This document shows, piece after piece, positions 13,312 to 25,686 of a stretch of 64,000 bases of DNA. The notes under the pieces are model-generated. The model did not search any database and was not told the origin of the DNA. It saw only the letters and a list, made by a program, of their open reading frames with translations. The stretch is taken from positions 589,501 to 653,500 of the forward strand of contig CALZFC010000032.1 of assembly GCA_945643635.1 (NCBI GenBank). The letters are read 5' to 3'. The DNA is from Allodiplogaster sudhausi (lineage: Eukaryota; Nematoda; Chromadorea; Rhabditida; Diplogasteridae). Position 1 is the stretch's first letter. Every line of letters begins with the position of its first letter. The translations under genes were made by a program, and so were the position numbers.

Positions 13312-14522
13312 ACCCTGTCTGGTGCTCCTCTCCTTCGCGAGTTCGTCGTGCAGGGCCGTGGCGGTGTCGTCCGTGCCCCTCTCCTCACCGACCTCACTCT
13401 CATACGATGGGCAACCCGGAGAGACCGAGGTATTATTTATTGTACTTTAGTTACTATCAACTTTTATATTACCTTATTTAATTTTATTTGTAAATTAATT
13501 TTTTTTAATTATACGTGATTAATTAGCAGTAACTAATTCATTAATAATGTTTTTTTTTGCAAACAAACAGCAGGATTATCACTCATTGTCAGGTTTGAGC
13601 ACTGAGGAACTGAAGAATGCCGAAGAGAAGAAGCCGCCGCTCCACTTCGCTCTCTCCGAAATCGCCGCTTCATTCACGCTATGCGGTCTGCTCTCTGCTT
13701 ATCAGGTTCGGCGGCTGTAGCACTTCTACCAAGAATAGAGAGGGGGTGAGAGAGCGTGAGCGAGAGAAAGAGAGAGATGAGAGAGCGAGAGCGCGAGAGA
13801 GAGAGAGCGAAAGAGAGAGGGAGAAACAGAGACATAGAAGCTGCTGCGGGTGTGAGGAACAGATCAGACGACTCCTTTCCATTATGCTTATTTTCTTGAG
13901 AATACAAAGTCGAGAGTGATCAGCTCACTTTAATGAATAATTTATATGTTAAACTGTGTTGAAAAACTGCCGGTTGAAGGCAACGGAATCAAAATTTATT
14001 ATTATTCTAGGAATTCAAATCTCGCACGCAGCCCGTGCATCTTCTGCTCGGCGTCCTCGCTCCGCCGACCACGCCTGAGGGCATCGTTAAAAGTGATCAT
14101 GGCGATGACGTCATTGGACAAGATCTGAAAAAGACGACTACAAGAAAACGACCGGCGGCCACGCCTCTCACCGATACCGTATCCGTAAGAGAAATTATTC
14201 TATTATAAGAAGATATACCGATCTATTCAAATATGCATTGTTTGGTTGAGTTGGAAAAAAACACTTAAAACAAGATTTTTCTCATTAAAAAGAATAGACA
14301 AATTTAAAGCATTTTCAGTGATATGCATATATTTATTGCTGTCAGAATCTTTGGCAAATAAGTTGATTGTGAGACGAAAAGCAAAACATGAACAAAACTC
14401 AACGAAATGTATTCGTTTAATTCACTTTCCAGATCACCGAAGGCAGTTCTCTCATCAAGTTCGAGACGCACAATCTTTTGCCAGAGCTGATTGGCCAGCT
14501 GAACGGGGGTGATTTCTCGTGA
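10643..14522 (+). CDS. F-box protein with leucine-rich C-terminal part
   Basis: Predicted substrate-recruiting subunit of an SCF ubiquitin ligase. Exons: 10643-10729, 11080-11162, 11330-11528, 11663-11722, 11921-12009, 12994-13135, 13312-13410 or 13429, 13571-13705, 14011-14184, 14433-14522. The first two exons give an F-box: FADLPMDLLMRIVSELPLAD, then a helix with LTQVSKRIG. Later exons hold degenerate leucine-rich strands (LTLECAFVTDELIETLL; VERLFFQFCELAENTISDE). With an ordinary donor at 13430 the frame ends at 13605. With a GC donor at 13411 the remaining exons stay in frame to a TGA at 14522, giving 385 aa. I favour the longer form because exons 8-10 are all phase 0 and look coding. Introns carry CT tracts and an (AT)n run near 11850-11899. 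Family assignment is good; the C-terminal structure is uncertain. Confidence 0.75.
12575..12790 (+). repeat. dispersed repeat family R, copy 1 (intronic)
   Basis: Inside the F-box gene intron. It shares with 15585-15690 and 24262-24540 a core of the form GGCTTAACATATCATTTCTATATGG, then AAAATGAATTGCAAACCACC, then GGCTCTGTCTTCA. It has no coding content. It is probably an old non-autonomous transposon or SINE-like repeat. Confidence 0.55.
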
Positions 14523-15813
14523 ATTATGATGTCATAAGTAGGATTAATTTTAATTTTTGTTTCCCTTTAAAACTATTAATGAATCGTAGCTCAGGGGGCC
14601 GGATGTAACCTAATTATGACTTGCCACATGACGTACGGGTACAAGGCAAAATGGCCAAAACCCACAAACTCATTTCTGTACTTTAATATCACTTTTTCAG
14701 CCTTCAGAGCTTTAGTAAATTTCGAGGAAAAAACAGTTTCTAACTTCTAGATTCCTGTGACAATATTCGTGAACTATTCGAATTTGAACGCATTACATGA
14801 TTATGGTAGGTTTGTTAAGAAATTATTTGATGTTTACGCCATAATCACAAAGGTTAACTCTTATCAAAATGCAGAATTCTTGTTGGAGTGATACGGGAAT
14901 CGCGTGAGAAAGTTGACTACTTATCCGATTACAACTTTCTCGGTTTAAATCTTTCCTTCTTTCTCTCTCTCTCTCTCTCTCTAACCCTCTCTCTTTCTCT
15001 CTCTCATATTCTTTAACTCGCTCATAGATTCTCTAGGTCTCTATCTCTCGCTCCCAAATTCTCTTGCTCTCTCACTCTCTCACGCTCTCTCTCCCTATCT
15101 CTCTCCCTATCTCTCGCGCTTTCCCCGACCCCATGTCATTCTATTCCCATGAATAATCACATTTCCTGTGGCTGCTCTGATAAAGTATTAATTATTTCAT
15201 TTCTGATGGAAGAAGATAAAAACACTTTATCTCATATATTTTTAATGAATTATAAATTATTTATACTCTTGAAATTATGTTTAATCAAGTAAAGAATCAA
15301 AGAATTACAGCAAGCGTACAATGTTCCGTTTACCATTTAGAACAGGGATGTATCGCCCCTGCAACTGTACGTTAAACATTGACATTTAAAAAAATTCACT
15401 TTGGGTTTATCAATCGCAATGTGTTGATAGGTTACAAATGTTGCCAGTTAGTAATGTAATTTTAAATATTTATAATGCATCTCTCGCTCATCTCCAACTT
15501 CTGTTTGTCTGTCTGTCGCTCGCTCCCTCTCCCTCCTTCTCCTTTCCCTCTCCTTCTCCGTCTGTTACAGTCTCTCGGTACGGGCGTTCGAAGATCTTAT
15601 CGACGGCGTAACATATCACTTCTGTATGACCTTCAAAGTGAACTGCAAACCACCGGCTCAATCATTTCTATCTTCATTTCTGATTGCCATGTTAATAGTG
15701 GAAAGTGATGACATGAATGGGAACGAAATAAGTCGCTATATACAAAAATATTAGAGCTTGATAAATGCAAAGATCAAGATAGCTACGATATGACTTCTCC
15801 ATATTGAGAGATC
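14523..15813. other. intergenic, CT tract plus repeat copy
   Basis: AT-rich spacer after the F-box stop, a CT block at 14950-15125, and repeat family R copy 2 at about 15585-15690. A spliced-looking segment after ttacag near 15569 reads only a few codons. No gene is supported. Confidence 0.6.
15585..15690 (+). repeat. dispersed repeat family R, copy 2
   Basis: Shows the same core as copies at 12575-12790 and 24262-24540: a CGGCGTAACATATCACTTCT segment followed by AACTGCAAACCACCGGCTC. Confidence 0.55.
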
Positions 15814-16952
15814 TTAAGAGAGCCTGTCTGAGATTCTTTTGAAGAATTGTTTTTGAAGAAATTTGGATTTTTTTTTCGAAAAAATTTCGGGGGAAAAGTC
15901 AGAAATTTTTTTTCAAAAAAAAATTTTTTTTTCTCCAAATTCACTCCAAAGGGGTTTATTAATGCGAGGAACACGAATATAGCAACTATTTTGCATAATA
16001 TTCGGATTGATGCATGTTAGAGAGCTTAAATGGGATTTTTTTAACTAGCGCACTGCGCTCAACGGATTAAACTAAACGCTGCAACTTTTTGGAAAAGAAC
16101 CTATGACCGATAAGTAGTTTATCCTACGTGAAAAACACTGGGCTTTCATATGAAGTATAAATTGAGGCGCTGTTTTAGAGACTACGTGCACTTAAAGGCA
16201 TTTATAGTTTATCCTACGTGAAAAACACTGGGCTTTCATATGAAGTATAAATTGAGGCGCTGTTTTAGAGACTACGTGCACTTAAAGGCATTTATATGTC
16301 GAAAAATAGCCACAAATACGGTGTTTGCCGAGAAAACCATTTAAACCAAACTCAAGAAAAAGACAATCTGGACCCTTTCTATGCAGTTTTCCAAGACAAA
16401 TGCAATGGTATGTGTAATTCCTTATAATATTAAGAATAAAGCGAGTTATGTCCGTGTACGCTTGGAACTTTTTGAGCACTGAACGGTATTCAGCCAGAAC
16501 CGTCCAAAATCTGGGAAGGATAATCACATTCGAATACATATTTTTAGGGTTAAAAAGAATGCTCTTTTAAATGGTTGTGGTTTGAAAGCGCAGTTTCGAT
16601 GTATTGGTACTCAAATGGCACCTCCAGCAGGTTTAAGGGCTTATTTTGTTGTTAAGATGAAAACTTTTTTAATAACTGTTACAGACTTTTTGTGCTCCTT
16701 TAAATAAGGAATCTAGCGGTGTCATCAAAATTTAATTTGGCTCACTTTGAAGGTTTTTATGATCACTCGAACATTTTGGCTAAATCGGGGTATACTGTAG
16801 TTATACATGAGAACTTTTTATAAAAAAAATGTTTTTTTGAAAGCTCTCATGATACTACACAAGACCTCCAAAGGAAAAAAATTAAAAATAAAAATTTTTA
16901 CTGCACGCTTTGTATATAGCCATGGTCGAATATCTCAGACAGGCTCTCTTAA
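15814..16952. mobile_element. non-autonomous TIR element with TTAA at both ends
   Basis: A 22-bp perfect inverted repeat bounds this segment: CTTAAGAGAGCCTGTCTGAGAT at 15813-15834 and its reverse complement at 16932-16953. TTAA (or TA) lies at the outer edge of each arm and could be the target-site duplication, as for piggyBac-like (TTAA) or mariner-like (TA) elements. The interior of about 1.1 kb holds no transposase frame; the longest (16282-16539, minus, 85 codons) is unremarkable. It contains an exact 90-bp tandem duplication. I read it as a MITE-like relic. Confidence 0.6.
16117..16296. repeat. exact 2 x 90 bp tandem duplication
   Basis: The 90-bp unit beginning GTTTATCCTACGTGAAAAAC is present twice without an observed mismatch, inside the TIR element. 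The lack of divergence suggests a recent duplication or an assembly effect. Confidence 0.85.
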
Positions 16953-17578
16953 GGCAGTAAAAGAACTTCCTTATGACTCTTTTGAAAAGATGGCGTTTAG
17001 GTACACGTCGAGAATGTATCTAAATTGTCACTTTTTCAGTGTCGATGTCAATAATATATAATTAATATAATTTATAAAAAGTATTATAAAATAGTTTTAT
17101 ATATTGTAAAAAGCCTTATATATACTTGCTAACGATTTACATACATAAATGGATACATACCTAAACATGACTTTGAATGATTTGGAGACTAGTAAATCCA
17201 TCTAATGGTAAGATAGCTTCATAAGTAATTAATTGATTAATTAATTAATTAATTAATTAAATTAACAGTTGAAGTGTCTCACGAGAGGCTTCTTCCGATA
17301 AAGCTGATCGTAGTGAGCTTGTACGCCCACTCCGGGAGGCCGAGGAAATTAAGTCAGCTAGACGTTCTTTTTACTCTTAATGGAGGGCGATCACCGAAAA
17401 TTTTTTTATGCATGTTCGAATTGCCGCGTCTGCCCTGTGATTCCTCCCTCTCATTCTCCCGTGCTATTCCGCCGGTCCCACAAACCAGCTGCGTGAAAAG
17501 ACATCGCACGCGTTTCGTGTCCAATTACGAAATAGCAAATAGCAAGTAAAGCTGTGATTTTTTTTCAATTACGAAATA
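16953..17578. other. AT-rich spacer with a short GC-rich island
   Basis: The stretch is mostly AT-rich. A unique island at 17270-17520 has open frames but stops appear early whichever acceptor is used, so no exon is supported. Confidence 0.5.
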
Positions 17579-17985
17579 TCAATTAAAAACGAGATTTTTT
17601 GCGATTAAGAAAAACTCGGGTTTCTTTCCTATGACGGAATATCGACACGTCACCTCGCTGACTATTCTATAGACGGCATATGCATCGGTCGTTAGCAGCG
17701 TCATATTGATCGCAGACACCCAGGATCTAAACGAAGATGACGAGTTTGCACATAAGCAGAGTTTACAAATATGCATAGATCATTTCGCAAAAACATCATT
17801 TGTAAAAAATAAAAATAAATTTTTTTCCGAAAATGAATGACGCTACCAAGTAGACTACGAAGGCGCCTGACAAGGAAATGTCAAAGGCAAAGGAAGCTAT
17901 TACGGCGACCACGATGAGGCTTTTCCTGCAGAGAATTTGAATTCCCTCTCTCTCTCTCTCTCCATCATTATCTTCCTCTCTCATT
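17579..17985 (-). other. candidate exons of a small hydrophobic protein
   Basis: Two minus-strand islands read as protein. 17985-17830 contains a hydrophobic run (RKSLIVVAVIASFAFDISLS, then AFVVYLVASFIF). 17776-17640 begins MHICKLCLCANS and ends near a possible donor gtgacg. Both could be membrane segments of one gene. Linking splice sites are not convincing. Confidence 0.25.
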
Positions 17986-18003
17986 CATACATTTACCCTC
18001 AAC

Positions 18004-18055
<52 letters not shown>

Positions 18056-18542
18056 ACACACACTCTCCCTCACTGCTTCGCACTCTCTAGGACACAATGT
18101 CATTTTACTTTGTATGTCTCTCATTCCCTCAATCTCTTTCTTTCTTTCTCCCTCCCTCCCTCACTGCAGCATACTTATTTTGAAGCTCCCTGCGACTTTT
18201 GGTACAGGAGGGATGCAGATAAATAGAGACAAAATAAGAATGAGAATAAGAGAGAAAGAGAGAGAGATTGAGAGGAGAAAGAGAGAGGGAGAAGGACGGA
18301 GAGGAAAACTTCCTCCTGTCTCCCTTCCTCCCTCTCTAATTTTCTTTCTCTCTCTCTCTGTACTCATGGAATCAGCTATTCATTTAGACCATAACATTAT
18401 GACTACTGATTGTGAGTTGCAATGTAATCCACCTGTCATGTGATAAATTACGAAAAGGAGGTGATCTGAGAGCTTGGAAAAGAAACATTGAGAAAAAAAA
18501 TAAGATGGAGACGCTTATGGTTAGTATTCTCTTTGCTGTCAG
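17986..18542. repeat. CT and GA repeat spacer
   Basis: CT tracts (17945-18090), a short GA block (18250-18300) and AT-rich DNA including a repeat-like segment near 18400-18440. No gene is seen. Confidence 0.6.
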
Positions 18543-18990
18543 ATGAATCCGACATGGGATGCAGTTAGTTATAAAAGCACCACACAAGACGCTCATGGAA
18601 TGGTATGTCTTCGGCCTGGAGATGGGGGCTCTTTCTCGCTTTTCTGTCCTCTTTTTCTCTTTTTCTTCTTTCTCTCTTTTTCTTCTTTCTCTATTTTTCC
18701 TCTCTTTCTCTCCTTTCTCTCGTCTTTGTCTCTTTTCTTCTTTCTATCTTTTTCCTCTCCTTCTCTCCTTTCTCTCCTCTTTCTCTCTTGCTATACTCCC
18801 TCTCTCTCTCTCTTTTTCTCCTCTTTCTCTCCCCTTTCTCTCTATCTCCCCAAAACGAAGTCCCTCCCAGGTTCCGGGGTCGAAGTGTCGTCCCCTACGG
18901 CTGCTCCACGCCACTACCCTGTCGGTGTCTGGCTACGTGTCCCGCTTCTGTTGTATCGACAACATGATCCGTCTAGAAACCCGTTGCCCC
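18543..18990 (+). other. candidate two-exon gene fragment
   Basis: 18543-18602 has an acceptor (ctgtcag) and a strong donor gtatgt and reads MNPTWDAVSYKSTTQDAHGM in phase 0. After a CT-rich intron, a GC-rich island from 18862 reads on in phase 0 (SLPGSGVEVSSPTAAPRHYP onward) to a stop near 18998. Another frame of the same island is also open for about 70 codons, so the true frame is not fixed. Family not recognised. Confidence 0.3.
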
Positions 18991-19358
18991 CTCTCTGACC
19001 GGGCTGTCTTCTACCTCCCCCGCCAACCTCGTTCGACTCTACATCACGGCCGCTGCCTTTTTTTTTTACCAGATCCACCCCTTCTCATATCAAATCACTC
19101 CTTCTCTCTCTTGCATTCTTTATTCATTCATGTATATGTATGTACATATCTCACGATAAAATCTAGAAATATTTATCGTGAAGACAGGAGGGCTTGCTGG
19201 AATGTCGCAGCAGCAACCTTTTTTGCCCGGCTGCATCCTCAAAGTACCGGTAGCTCAGAAATGTGTGTGTTACTGTTAGGTTTTTTGTCACTTGAATAAA
19301 AAATGATTTGACCCAAAAATCATGGAACCATAAAAAGTTTGAGAGTTGCTTTCTCACC

Positions 19359-20763
19359 TCACACAAGGACGTACTGAATGCTGAATCGTTCAGTCCTCAC
19401 GCGATTAAAGCCAATGATTGGAAGGACGTTTCCATCCGAAATCACTGACTTCCCAACATCAGTAGGGCAGCAGTAGCTGAACGTTTCTTTTTACATCACA
19501 CATTTCAAGGGACTAGAGAAGAAGAGAGAGAGAGAGAAAGAGAGAGAGAAAAAGAGAGAGAGAGAAAGAGAAAGAGAGAGAGAGAGAGAAAAGAGAGAGA
19601 GAACGTGATAAGAAAGACAGATGAAAGTGGCGACCGTGAGCCAGTCTGCTGCGGGTTTGCCTGCCACTTCAACTCGACTCCTCCGTAGTTGCATCCCTCG
19701 CGGCACACGTTCCTCGCGTACGCGCTTATTGTTGCCATGATTCTACGACCAGCCGGAGCCTTAATTATTACTGTTTTTCTGTAGTTCTCTCTTCTCTCCC
19801 TCTTTTTCTCTCTCTTTTTTTCTCTCTCGCTCTCTGTCCCCCTCTCCTCTTATCTCTTTCTCTCTCGTTTTCTCTTTCTCTCTCGTTCTCTCTTGCGTTC
19901 TCTCTCTCTCTCGTTCTCGCCCTCGTTCTCTCTTTCCCTCTCTCTTTCTCTTTATCTCTCTCTCTTTCTCTCTCGTCCTCTCTCTTATCTCTCTCTCCGA
20001 CCTGAATGAGCCAGTTGCAGTACACGAAGTCGTCTTGCTGAGATCTGAGACCCAAGCCGACATTTCCGCTCACTGTCTGAGGTGTCGCCGTCGCAGTCAG
20101 GGTCGCACCACAACCCTCCGGCTGAACAACCTCACTTACTCTCTCTCTCTCTCTCTTACTCTCTCTCACCCTCACCCTCACTCTCTCCCTCTCTCTCTCT
20201 CTCACTCCCTCTCACTCTCCCCCAATACTCACTCTCTGCGTGCAAGTGTCCCCTCCGTATCCAGCTGGGCAAAGACACTTTGAGCAATCCCTCGGATGAG
20301 GAAATCCGCCATTCTGGCACACGGTTCCCGAGCTAGCGCATCGAGCTGCAGAGGAGAGAAGTCAAAAGGGGAGGGGGTGGAAGGGGAAGAGGGAGGAAGC
20401 CGAGTGAGAGAAAGAGAGAGGGAGTGAGAGAGAAAGAGTGGAAGAGGAGAGGGAGAGAGTGAAAAAGAGTGTCGAGAGCGAGGGAGTGGGGGAAAGTGTC
20501 AGGGTAGAGAGTTTGTGATGAATTCAGTGGTGGGAGGGGAGGGCTCGGAGTTATGGAGCCACTTGCATGGGGGGGGGGCGGTCGCCGGCCTCGGGCCGGA
20601 TATTTTCGTCCCCCGGAGTGAGAATTTTTGCCACACCTTTGCATCCGTAGTGATCATTCATCATGGAGACGTCGATGAAGGAGACGATGGCAGAGCCCAT
20701 CGTGTCCTGGTACTGTGGCATGCGCGCAACCATCGTTGGAGCATCAGTCTTTGATGCACTGCA

Positions 20764-20804
<41 letters not shown>

Positions 20805-22254
20805 TGAGAGATGGCGTTAGAGAGAGAGAGAGTGAGATGGAGGGGAGAGAGAGGTAGAAACAGGGTAACACAAATGAGAGAGGGATAGAGAGGCAGAAAG
20901 AGAGCAAGAGAGAGAGAGAGAGGGAGAGAGAGAAAGAGAATGAGAGAGAGAGACAAATAAACTTCTAACCTGTTTGCTCCGTAATGCATGATGCTACCGT
21001 AGTCGTAAGGAAGGCCGTAATTGAAGTTGGTTGCCGCTGTCTGCTTGTCGAATTGGTCAACATAGTGCGGCTAAACAGAAATATGTTAGAAAGAGAAAGA
21101 GAGGGTGAGAGAGAGAGGGTGAGGGAGAGAGAGAGAAAGAGAGAGAGAGAGAAAGCTAGGGAGAGAGAAAGAGAGGGAGAGAGAGTGCGAGGTAAAGAGA
21201 GAAAGAGAGAGAGTGTATGCGAGGGAGAGAGAGAAAGAAAGAGAGTGAGAGAGAGAGTGCGAGGGAGAGAGGTCAAAAGGAACTGACAATGACGTTTCCG
21301 ATCTGGACAGTAATGGCAGAGTCGCGGTCAACGCGGGACTGCTCGTGGAAGAAGCCAAGTGCGTGGCCAATCTCATGCGCCGCGGTATCGAACTGTAACA
21401 CTCTCTCTCTCTTTCTATCTCTCTCTCTATCTCTCTCCCACTCTCTATCTCTCTCTATCTCTGTTTCTCTCTCCCTCTTTATCAGTCTCTCGCGTTCTCT
21501 CTTTACCTCACTATCTTTCTATATAGCTCTTTCCCTATCTCTCTCTCTCACACTCTCTTTTTCTCTATCTGTATCCACAGCTTCTTCTAGCTCCTTTCTC
21601 TCCATCTCTCGCTTATCTCTCAATCACTGACACTTTCGCATCCCCGGCCAAGAGAGAGGTCCTGAGCTCCTCTTCCAAGCTTGCCGACATAAGAGTAGCA
21701 GCCTTGGCCTTGGAAGAACCTGATCTGTAATTCGTCTGAATCTTTACCCTCTCTTTCTTCCTTTCTCTCTCTCTCTCTTTCCATCTGTCTCTCTCTACTA
21801 TTCTCTCTCTATCTTTCTCATTTCTTCCGCTGACTCTATTTTGTGCAGTAGCGCTCTGGACGAAGTTGATACAGGTGTTCCTCTGCCAGAAGGTCATAGC
21901 GAGTTGGCTGAACCGAACTGCCGTCGCTGCTAAAGGGTAGAATTGAAGAGTTTGGGAGAGGGAGAGATAAGTGAGAGAGGGAGACGAAGAGGAAGAGGGA
22001 GAGATAGAGAACTAGAGAGGGAGGGAGACGAAGAAAGAGTGAAATGGAAGGAGAGAGATACGAAGAAAAAAGGAGCGAGAGTAAAAGATAGATGAGCAAA
22101 GAGCTGACGGAGAGACGCATCAAAGTCGTAGAAGACAGTGCCGCCCCAAGTCGTGGAGGGATAGGCGCGATCTCGGTAGGCTTGTCGCTTCTCTCGCTTC
22201 TCTTCTTCAGGCACAGCCGGATCCAGCAGATCCAACTGATCCCTTTAAGAGTGA

Positions 22255-22287
<33 letters not shown>

Positions 22288-23115
22288 TGGGAGAGAGTGA
22301 GAGAGAGAGTATAGGGGGAGAGAGAGAAGGAGAGAAAGAGAGAGAGAGAGAGAGTGAGAGAGTGGGACAGAGAGTATAAGAGGAAGAGAGAGTAGGCGAG
22401 AGAGAGAGAGAGAGCAGAGACTTGACAAGAAGCATGTCCCCTTGGTAGAAGTTCTCAGCCACGTCGGAATTCTCGTTCACCTCCAAGATGGAATCTCCAG
22501 TTGCCCGAATGTGGCTTTGAGTCTTCTAAAAGAGGAAATATTAGATTGCAATTTAAAATTGTTACTATTTAAATATTTATTCCTTTCTTCTCTCGTTCAT
22601 TTATTAATTAGTTTAATCTTATATTTATTTTATTTGTTGAACAAATATATTTAGAAGAAATAAAAGAAGATAAAGATAGAAAAAAATGCCTTTAAAGCGA
22701 TGTTCCGAAATATTTTCTGTTCCGCAGTTCCGACGGCATTCGAGTTCTTCGCCTCTTTTTCAAGCTTTTCCATGACCATCTCACGGATATCCTTGAGCCT
22801 CTTGGAGAGCAATTCCTTGTCAACTTCTGTCGCGTTTAATTTCGCTGCCACCAGATCCTATGGGTTAGATGCAATGAAAACATTTACATTTATAAAAGAA
22901 AAAAATAGGTTTTTGTAATCATACCAGAAGTAGTTTGGTTAGAGAAACGAAAATGATAAATTCAGAGAAGTAACGAAGAAGAAATAACGAACATCGGTTC
23001 CATTGGAATGAGTCTCGAACATGTTTCTAAATTGTTCGATGATTTCAGCGATCCCCGACGATGCCGGCGGCACTAGGAACAGCACCAAAAGGCAGGCCAC
23101 TCCTCCGAGTCGCAT
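19359..23115 (-). CDS. Secreted astacin (M12A) metalloprotease, NAS-like, with EGF and CUB
   Basis: Zinc endopeptidase secreted as a zymogen. Thirteen exons: 23115-22993, 22857-22690, 22525-22422, 22242-22109, 21929-21835, 21724-21632, 21392-21288, 21070-20970, 20758-20637, 20345-20233, 20121-20002, 19759-19635, 19476-19359. They join in frame to 506 codons plus stop. Order: signal peptide (MRLGGVACLLVLFLVP), pro-region with NFYQGDMLL, cleavage site KREKRQAYR, catalytic domain with FWQRNTCINF, zinc motif HEIGHALGFFHEQSR and Met-turn YGSIMHYGAN, an EGF-like module (CQNGGFPHPRDC), then a CUB module with CNWLI and CREGCNYGGVELK that runs to the C-terminus. The architecture matches nematode NAS proteins with EGF and CUB. 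The intron after exon 2 appears to use a GC donor. Introns are filled with GA/CT repeats. All catalytic residues are present. The start could lie nine codons upstream, but MRLGG begins the better signal peptide. Confidence 0.95.
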
Positions 23116-24000
23116 TCTCACCCCTGGCCAACCATCATTCAAATGTTAAATATTCAATTTAACAATACAATTTATCCGTTGCATCGGGCTGATTGTGAGA
23201 TGGGCACAGGGAAAGCACCGAAAGTGAGAGAGAGAGAGAGAGGAGAGATAAGAAGAGAAGGAGAATGGTTATGGTAAAAGTGTTAATGTAATTTTAATCA
23301 GAAAAAAAGGATGAACTTTACCGATGGATGCCAAAGTTGCTTGGTGTTATGCCGCGGCGCCTTTTATTCATACTTTTTATTCGCGTCTGCACTCGATTCG
23401 CACGCGGCAGTCACGCAGTTGAGTCAATGAATAGTTTATGGGTCCCTTCATCACATTTTAAACTTCCTTTTCCTTTTCTCTCTCCCCCTCTCTCTCTCTC
23501 TCTCTCGCACTAATTCATCTCTATTTTTTGTTATTCTTAGTCTAGCAGTATCGCATGGCATAGAATAGCCTCAAAATAACATCACTTTTAGATGGTCTGT
23601 CGATGATGTTCAAGGTTGAAAGGTGATGGCACAATCAGAGCTGGGCGATTGTTTTGGTGTTGGCAAGATGAAAGACATTGGTGATGGTGATGTGCTAATT
23701 GTAAGAATTAAAAGACAAGTTTCGCCGCCGGCTGACAATGAGCAAAGAGCATTTGCTGATCATTCGTTGTCTTCTTCGCAGTGGAGTTTCTGATCACATT
23801 TTATTGTGTTTATCGGGACGATTGTGCGATAAGCACAGGGATGTTACTTGACCGAACGTCAACGTCGTGATATATGTAAGTGGGAGAGAGACAGTGGACA
23901 GAGAACATTGTCGACCTGGCCTTTGTGTGCTTATTTTATTTTATTTTATTTTATTATGCATACAGTTTGTATTCCCTCTCTGAAAACGAGCATTATTGCA

Positions 24001-24180
24001 ATATATTGCAAGTCTATTTTATATATTGCAAGTCTATTTTATATATTGCAAGTCTATTTTATATATTGCAAGTCTATTTTATATATTGCAAGTCTATTTT
24101 ATATATTGCAAGTCTATTTTATATATTGCAAGTCTATTTTATATATTGCAAGTCTATTTTATATATTGCAAGTCTATTTT
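24001..24180. repeat. tandem repeat, 9 x 20 bp
   Basis: Nine back-to-back copies of ATATATTGCAAGTCTATTTT with no observed mismatch. All three frames are open only because of the repeat. Confidence 0.95.
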
Positions 24181-24261
24181 TGAAATGTGTGAGGTAGTCT
24201 CATGTCATCTTCGCAAATCACTTTATTATGACTCATTTTAATATGACTATTTTAATATGAT

Positions 24262-24540
24262 TGCATGTTGTAATCCACCTGAGCATACAACATATACATC
24301 TGTCTGTTCTATTCTTTCTTCTCATCTCACTTCTCATGCGGTATCTCGAATTCACTGAACGTTTCTCTTCCACTAACCTAAGCTTTAAGCATGTATGTAT
24401 CATGCAATCATTTTCATTCTTACTGTTATCTCTATTTGTGAGAATGAACTTCGGTCTATCAACGGCTTAACATATCATTTCTATATAGTCAACAAAATAA
24501 ATTGAAAACCTCCGGCTCTGTCTTCAATCTCCTCTTACAA
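24262..24540 (+). repeat. dispersed repeat family R, copy 3
   Basis: The longest copy. It shares with 12575-12790 both the ATTTTCATTCTTACTGTTAT segment and the terminal core with CCGGCTCTGTCTTCAATC. Confidence 0.55.
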
Positions 24541-25686
24541 TTAGCACTATTCATTTTTTCATGTAATCTCTCTCTTTATATAGACATAAATTTAAAAAAA
24601 TAGAAATAAAATAAAATAAACAAATATCATTTGGCATTCGTTTGTTCCTACTTCGTGCCCATCTGGCTGGTGATCTACTAAGAAGGAAACGAGCTGCTCG
24701 GCCGGCTGAGGATGGCGCCACGAGTATGGCAAATATTGCACTCTTTCGTTAACTTCTTCCTGTGGCCTTTGACGCCTTTCGATGGCACATCTTCGTTACA
24801 ATGAAAATCCAGGCGTGAACGGTTGCGGACAATATCCGGCTCCGGCCTCGGAGGTCGTGTCGTCTCCGGCCTCCGAGGGCGGCTCCGGCCCCCGAAGTCG
24901 GCTCCGGGCCCGGGGCCGGGGCCGGCCACCCCTATGAATGTTAAGCAGTGAAGCCAGAGTGCACCTTCTGCATGGAAACGCGTGGCACTCTCGCCTCCGA
25001 GGAGTCGAGGCTAAGAATTCAAACTTATTGTTAGTCAGCTGAGTATTATGAGCATGCACGAGAGGCAACATCGGTTTTGAAAGGTTCATTTTTACAACTA
25101 CATTCATTTCAATAAACAGATCCATACGTATGAATGTACATATGTATTAGCATACTTGATGTGCCTCCTTATCTCAGTTTTCCACTCAATCTCCACATGT
25201 CAAGATAGCCTGAATAAATAAAAAAAACGCATGTCTTTTTGACTTGATTCATAACTTTTTTTAATTTTTTTTTAAATACTTGGGTTCGATTGAATGGTAT
25301 TTCGTATTTGAAGAAAAAACATGAAATGTTCCATTCAGAATCTTATTCTGCTTCATTCAGACGACATTCATTCGACTCTGGAACGTTCCTGATTTCCTGT
25401 CCCAATTCCTTTTTTATTTCATGTTTTTTTCCCTTCTTATGAGTGTGCAGTTTCCATGTTATGATTAAGATGCCGTGCTTTATAATCCCACGAGTACTTG
25501 CGCATTGATTCATTCATCATCACTGTACAATCTCGACAAAGAACGTGACGAATATCGAGAGGAAGTCTGAACACATCTTAGGAAGGGAAGCATTCTGAAA
25601 AGGCCACCAGTCGGCCGCCCTTGTCTTCTTCCTCTGCTCCTTGTGTGGCCTGCTTAGAACCTCGCGTTGGTGTTGAGATACGTGTT

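Larger units (their letters stand above)
23116..25686. other. intergenic region upstream of the protease gene
   Basis: Holds AT-rich spacer, a TATA-like AATAAAAGG on the minus strand near 23360, small GA and CT tracts (23225-23250; 23480-23508), a 20-bp tandem array, repeat family R copy 3, and a GC-rich patch at 24820-24940 built of imperfect GGCTCCGGCCTC units. Minus frames over the GC patch (24678-25125) are Pro/Gly/Arg-rich and I do not trust them. No gene is supported. Confidence 0.6.

Noticed and set aside
14581..14660. tRNA gene suggested by GTAGCTCAGGGG
   Set aside because: It has a box A-like word only; there is no box B or pairing stems.
15783..15974. Minus frame rich in Phe/Lys at the left edge of the TIR element
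   Set aside because: It is produced by A/T homopolymer runs; the composition is not protein-like.
24001..24180. CRISPR-like array
   Set aside because: The units are contiguous with no spacers, and the genome is eukaryotic. The same applies to 49983-50190 and 39057-39180.
23848..24241. Three overlapping plus frames with repeated YFIYCKSIL-like units
   Set aside because: They arise from the 9 x 20-bp tandem repeat, which is open in every frame.
24678..25125. Pro/Arg/Gly-rich minus frames over a GC-rich patch
   Set aside because: The patch is an imperfect short tandem repeat and the frames lack splice support.
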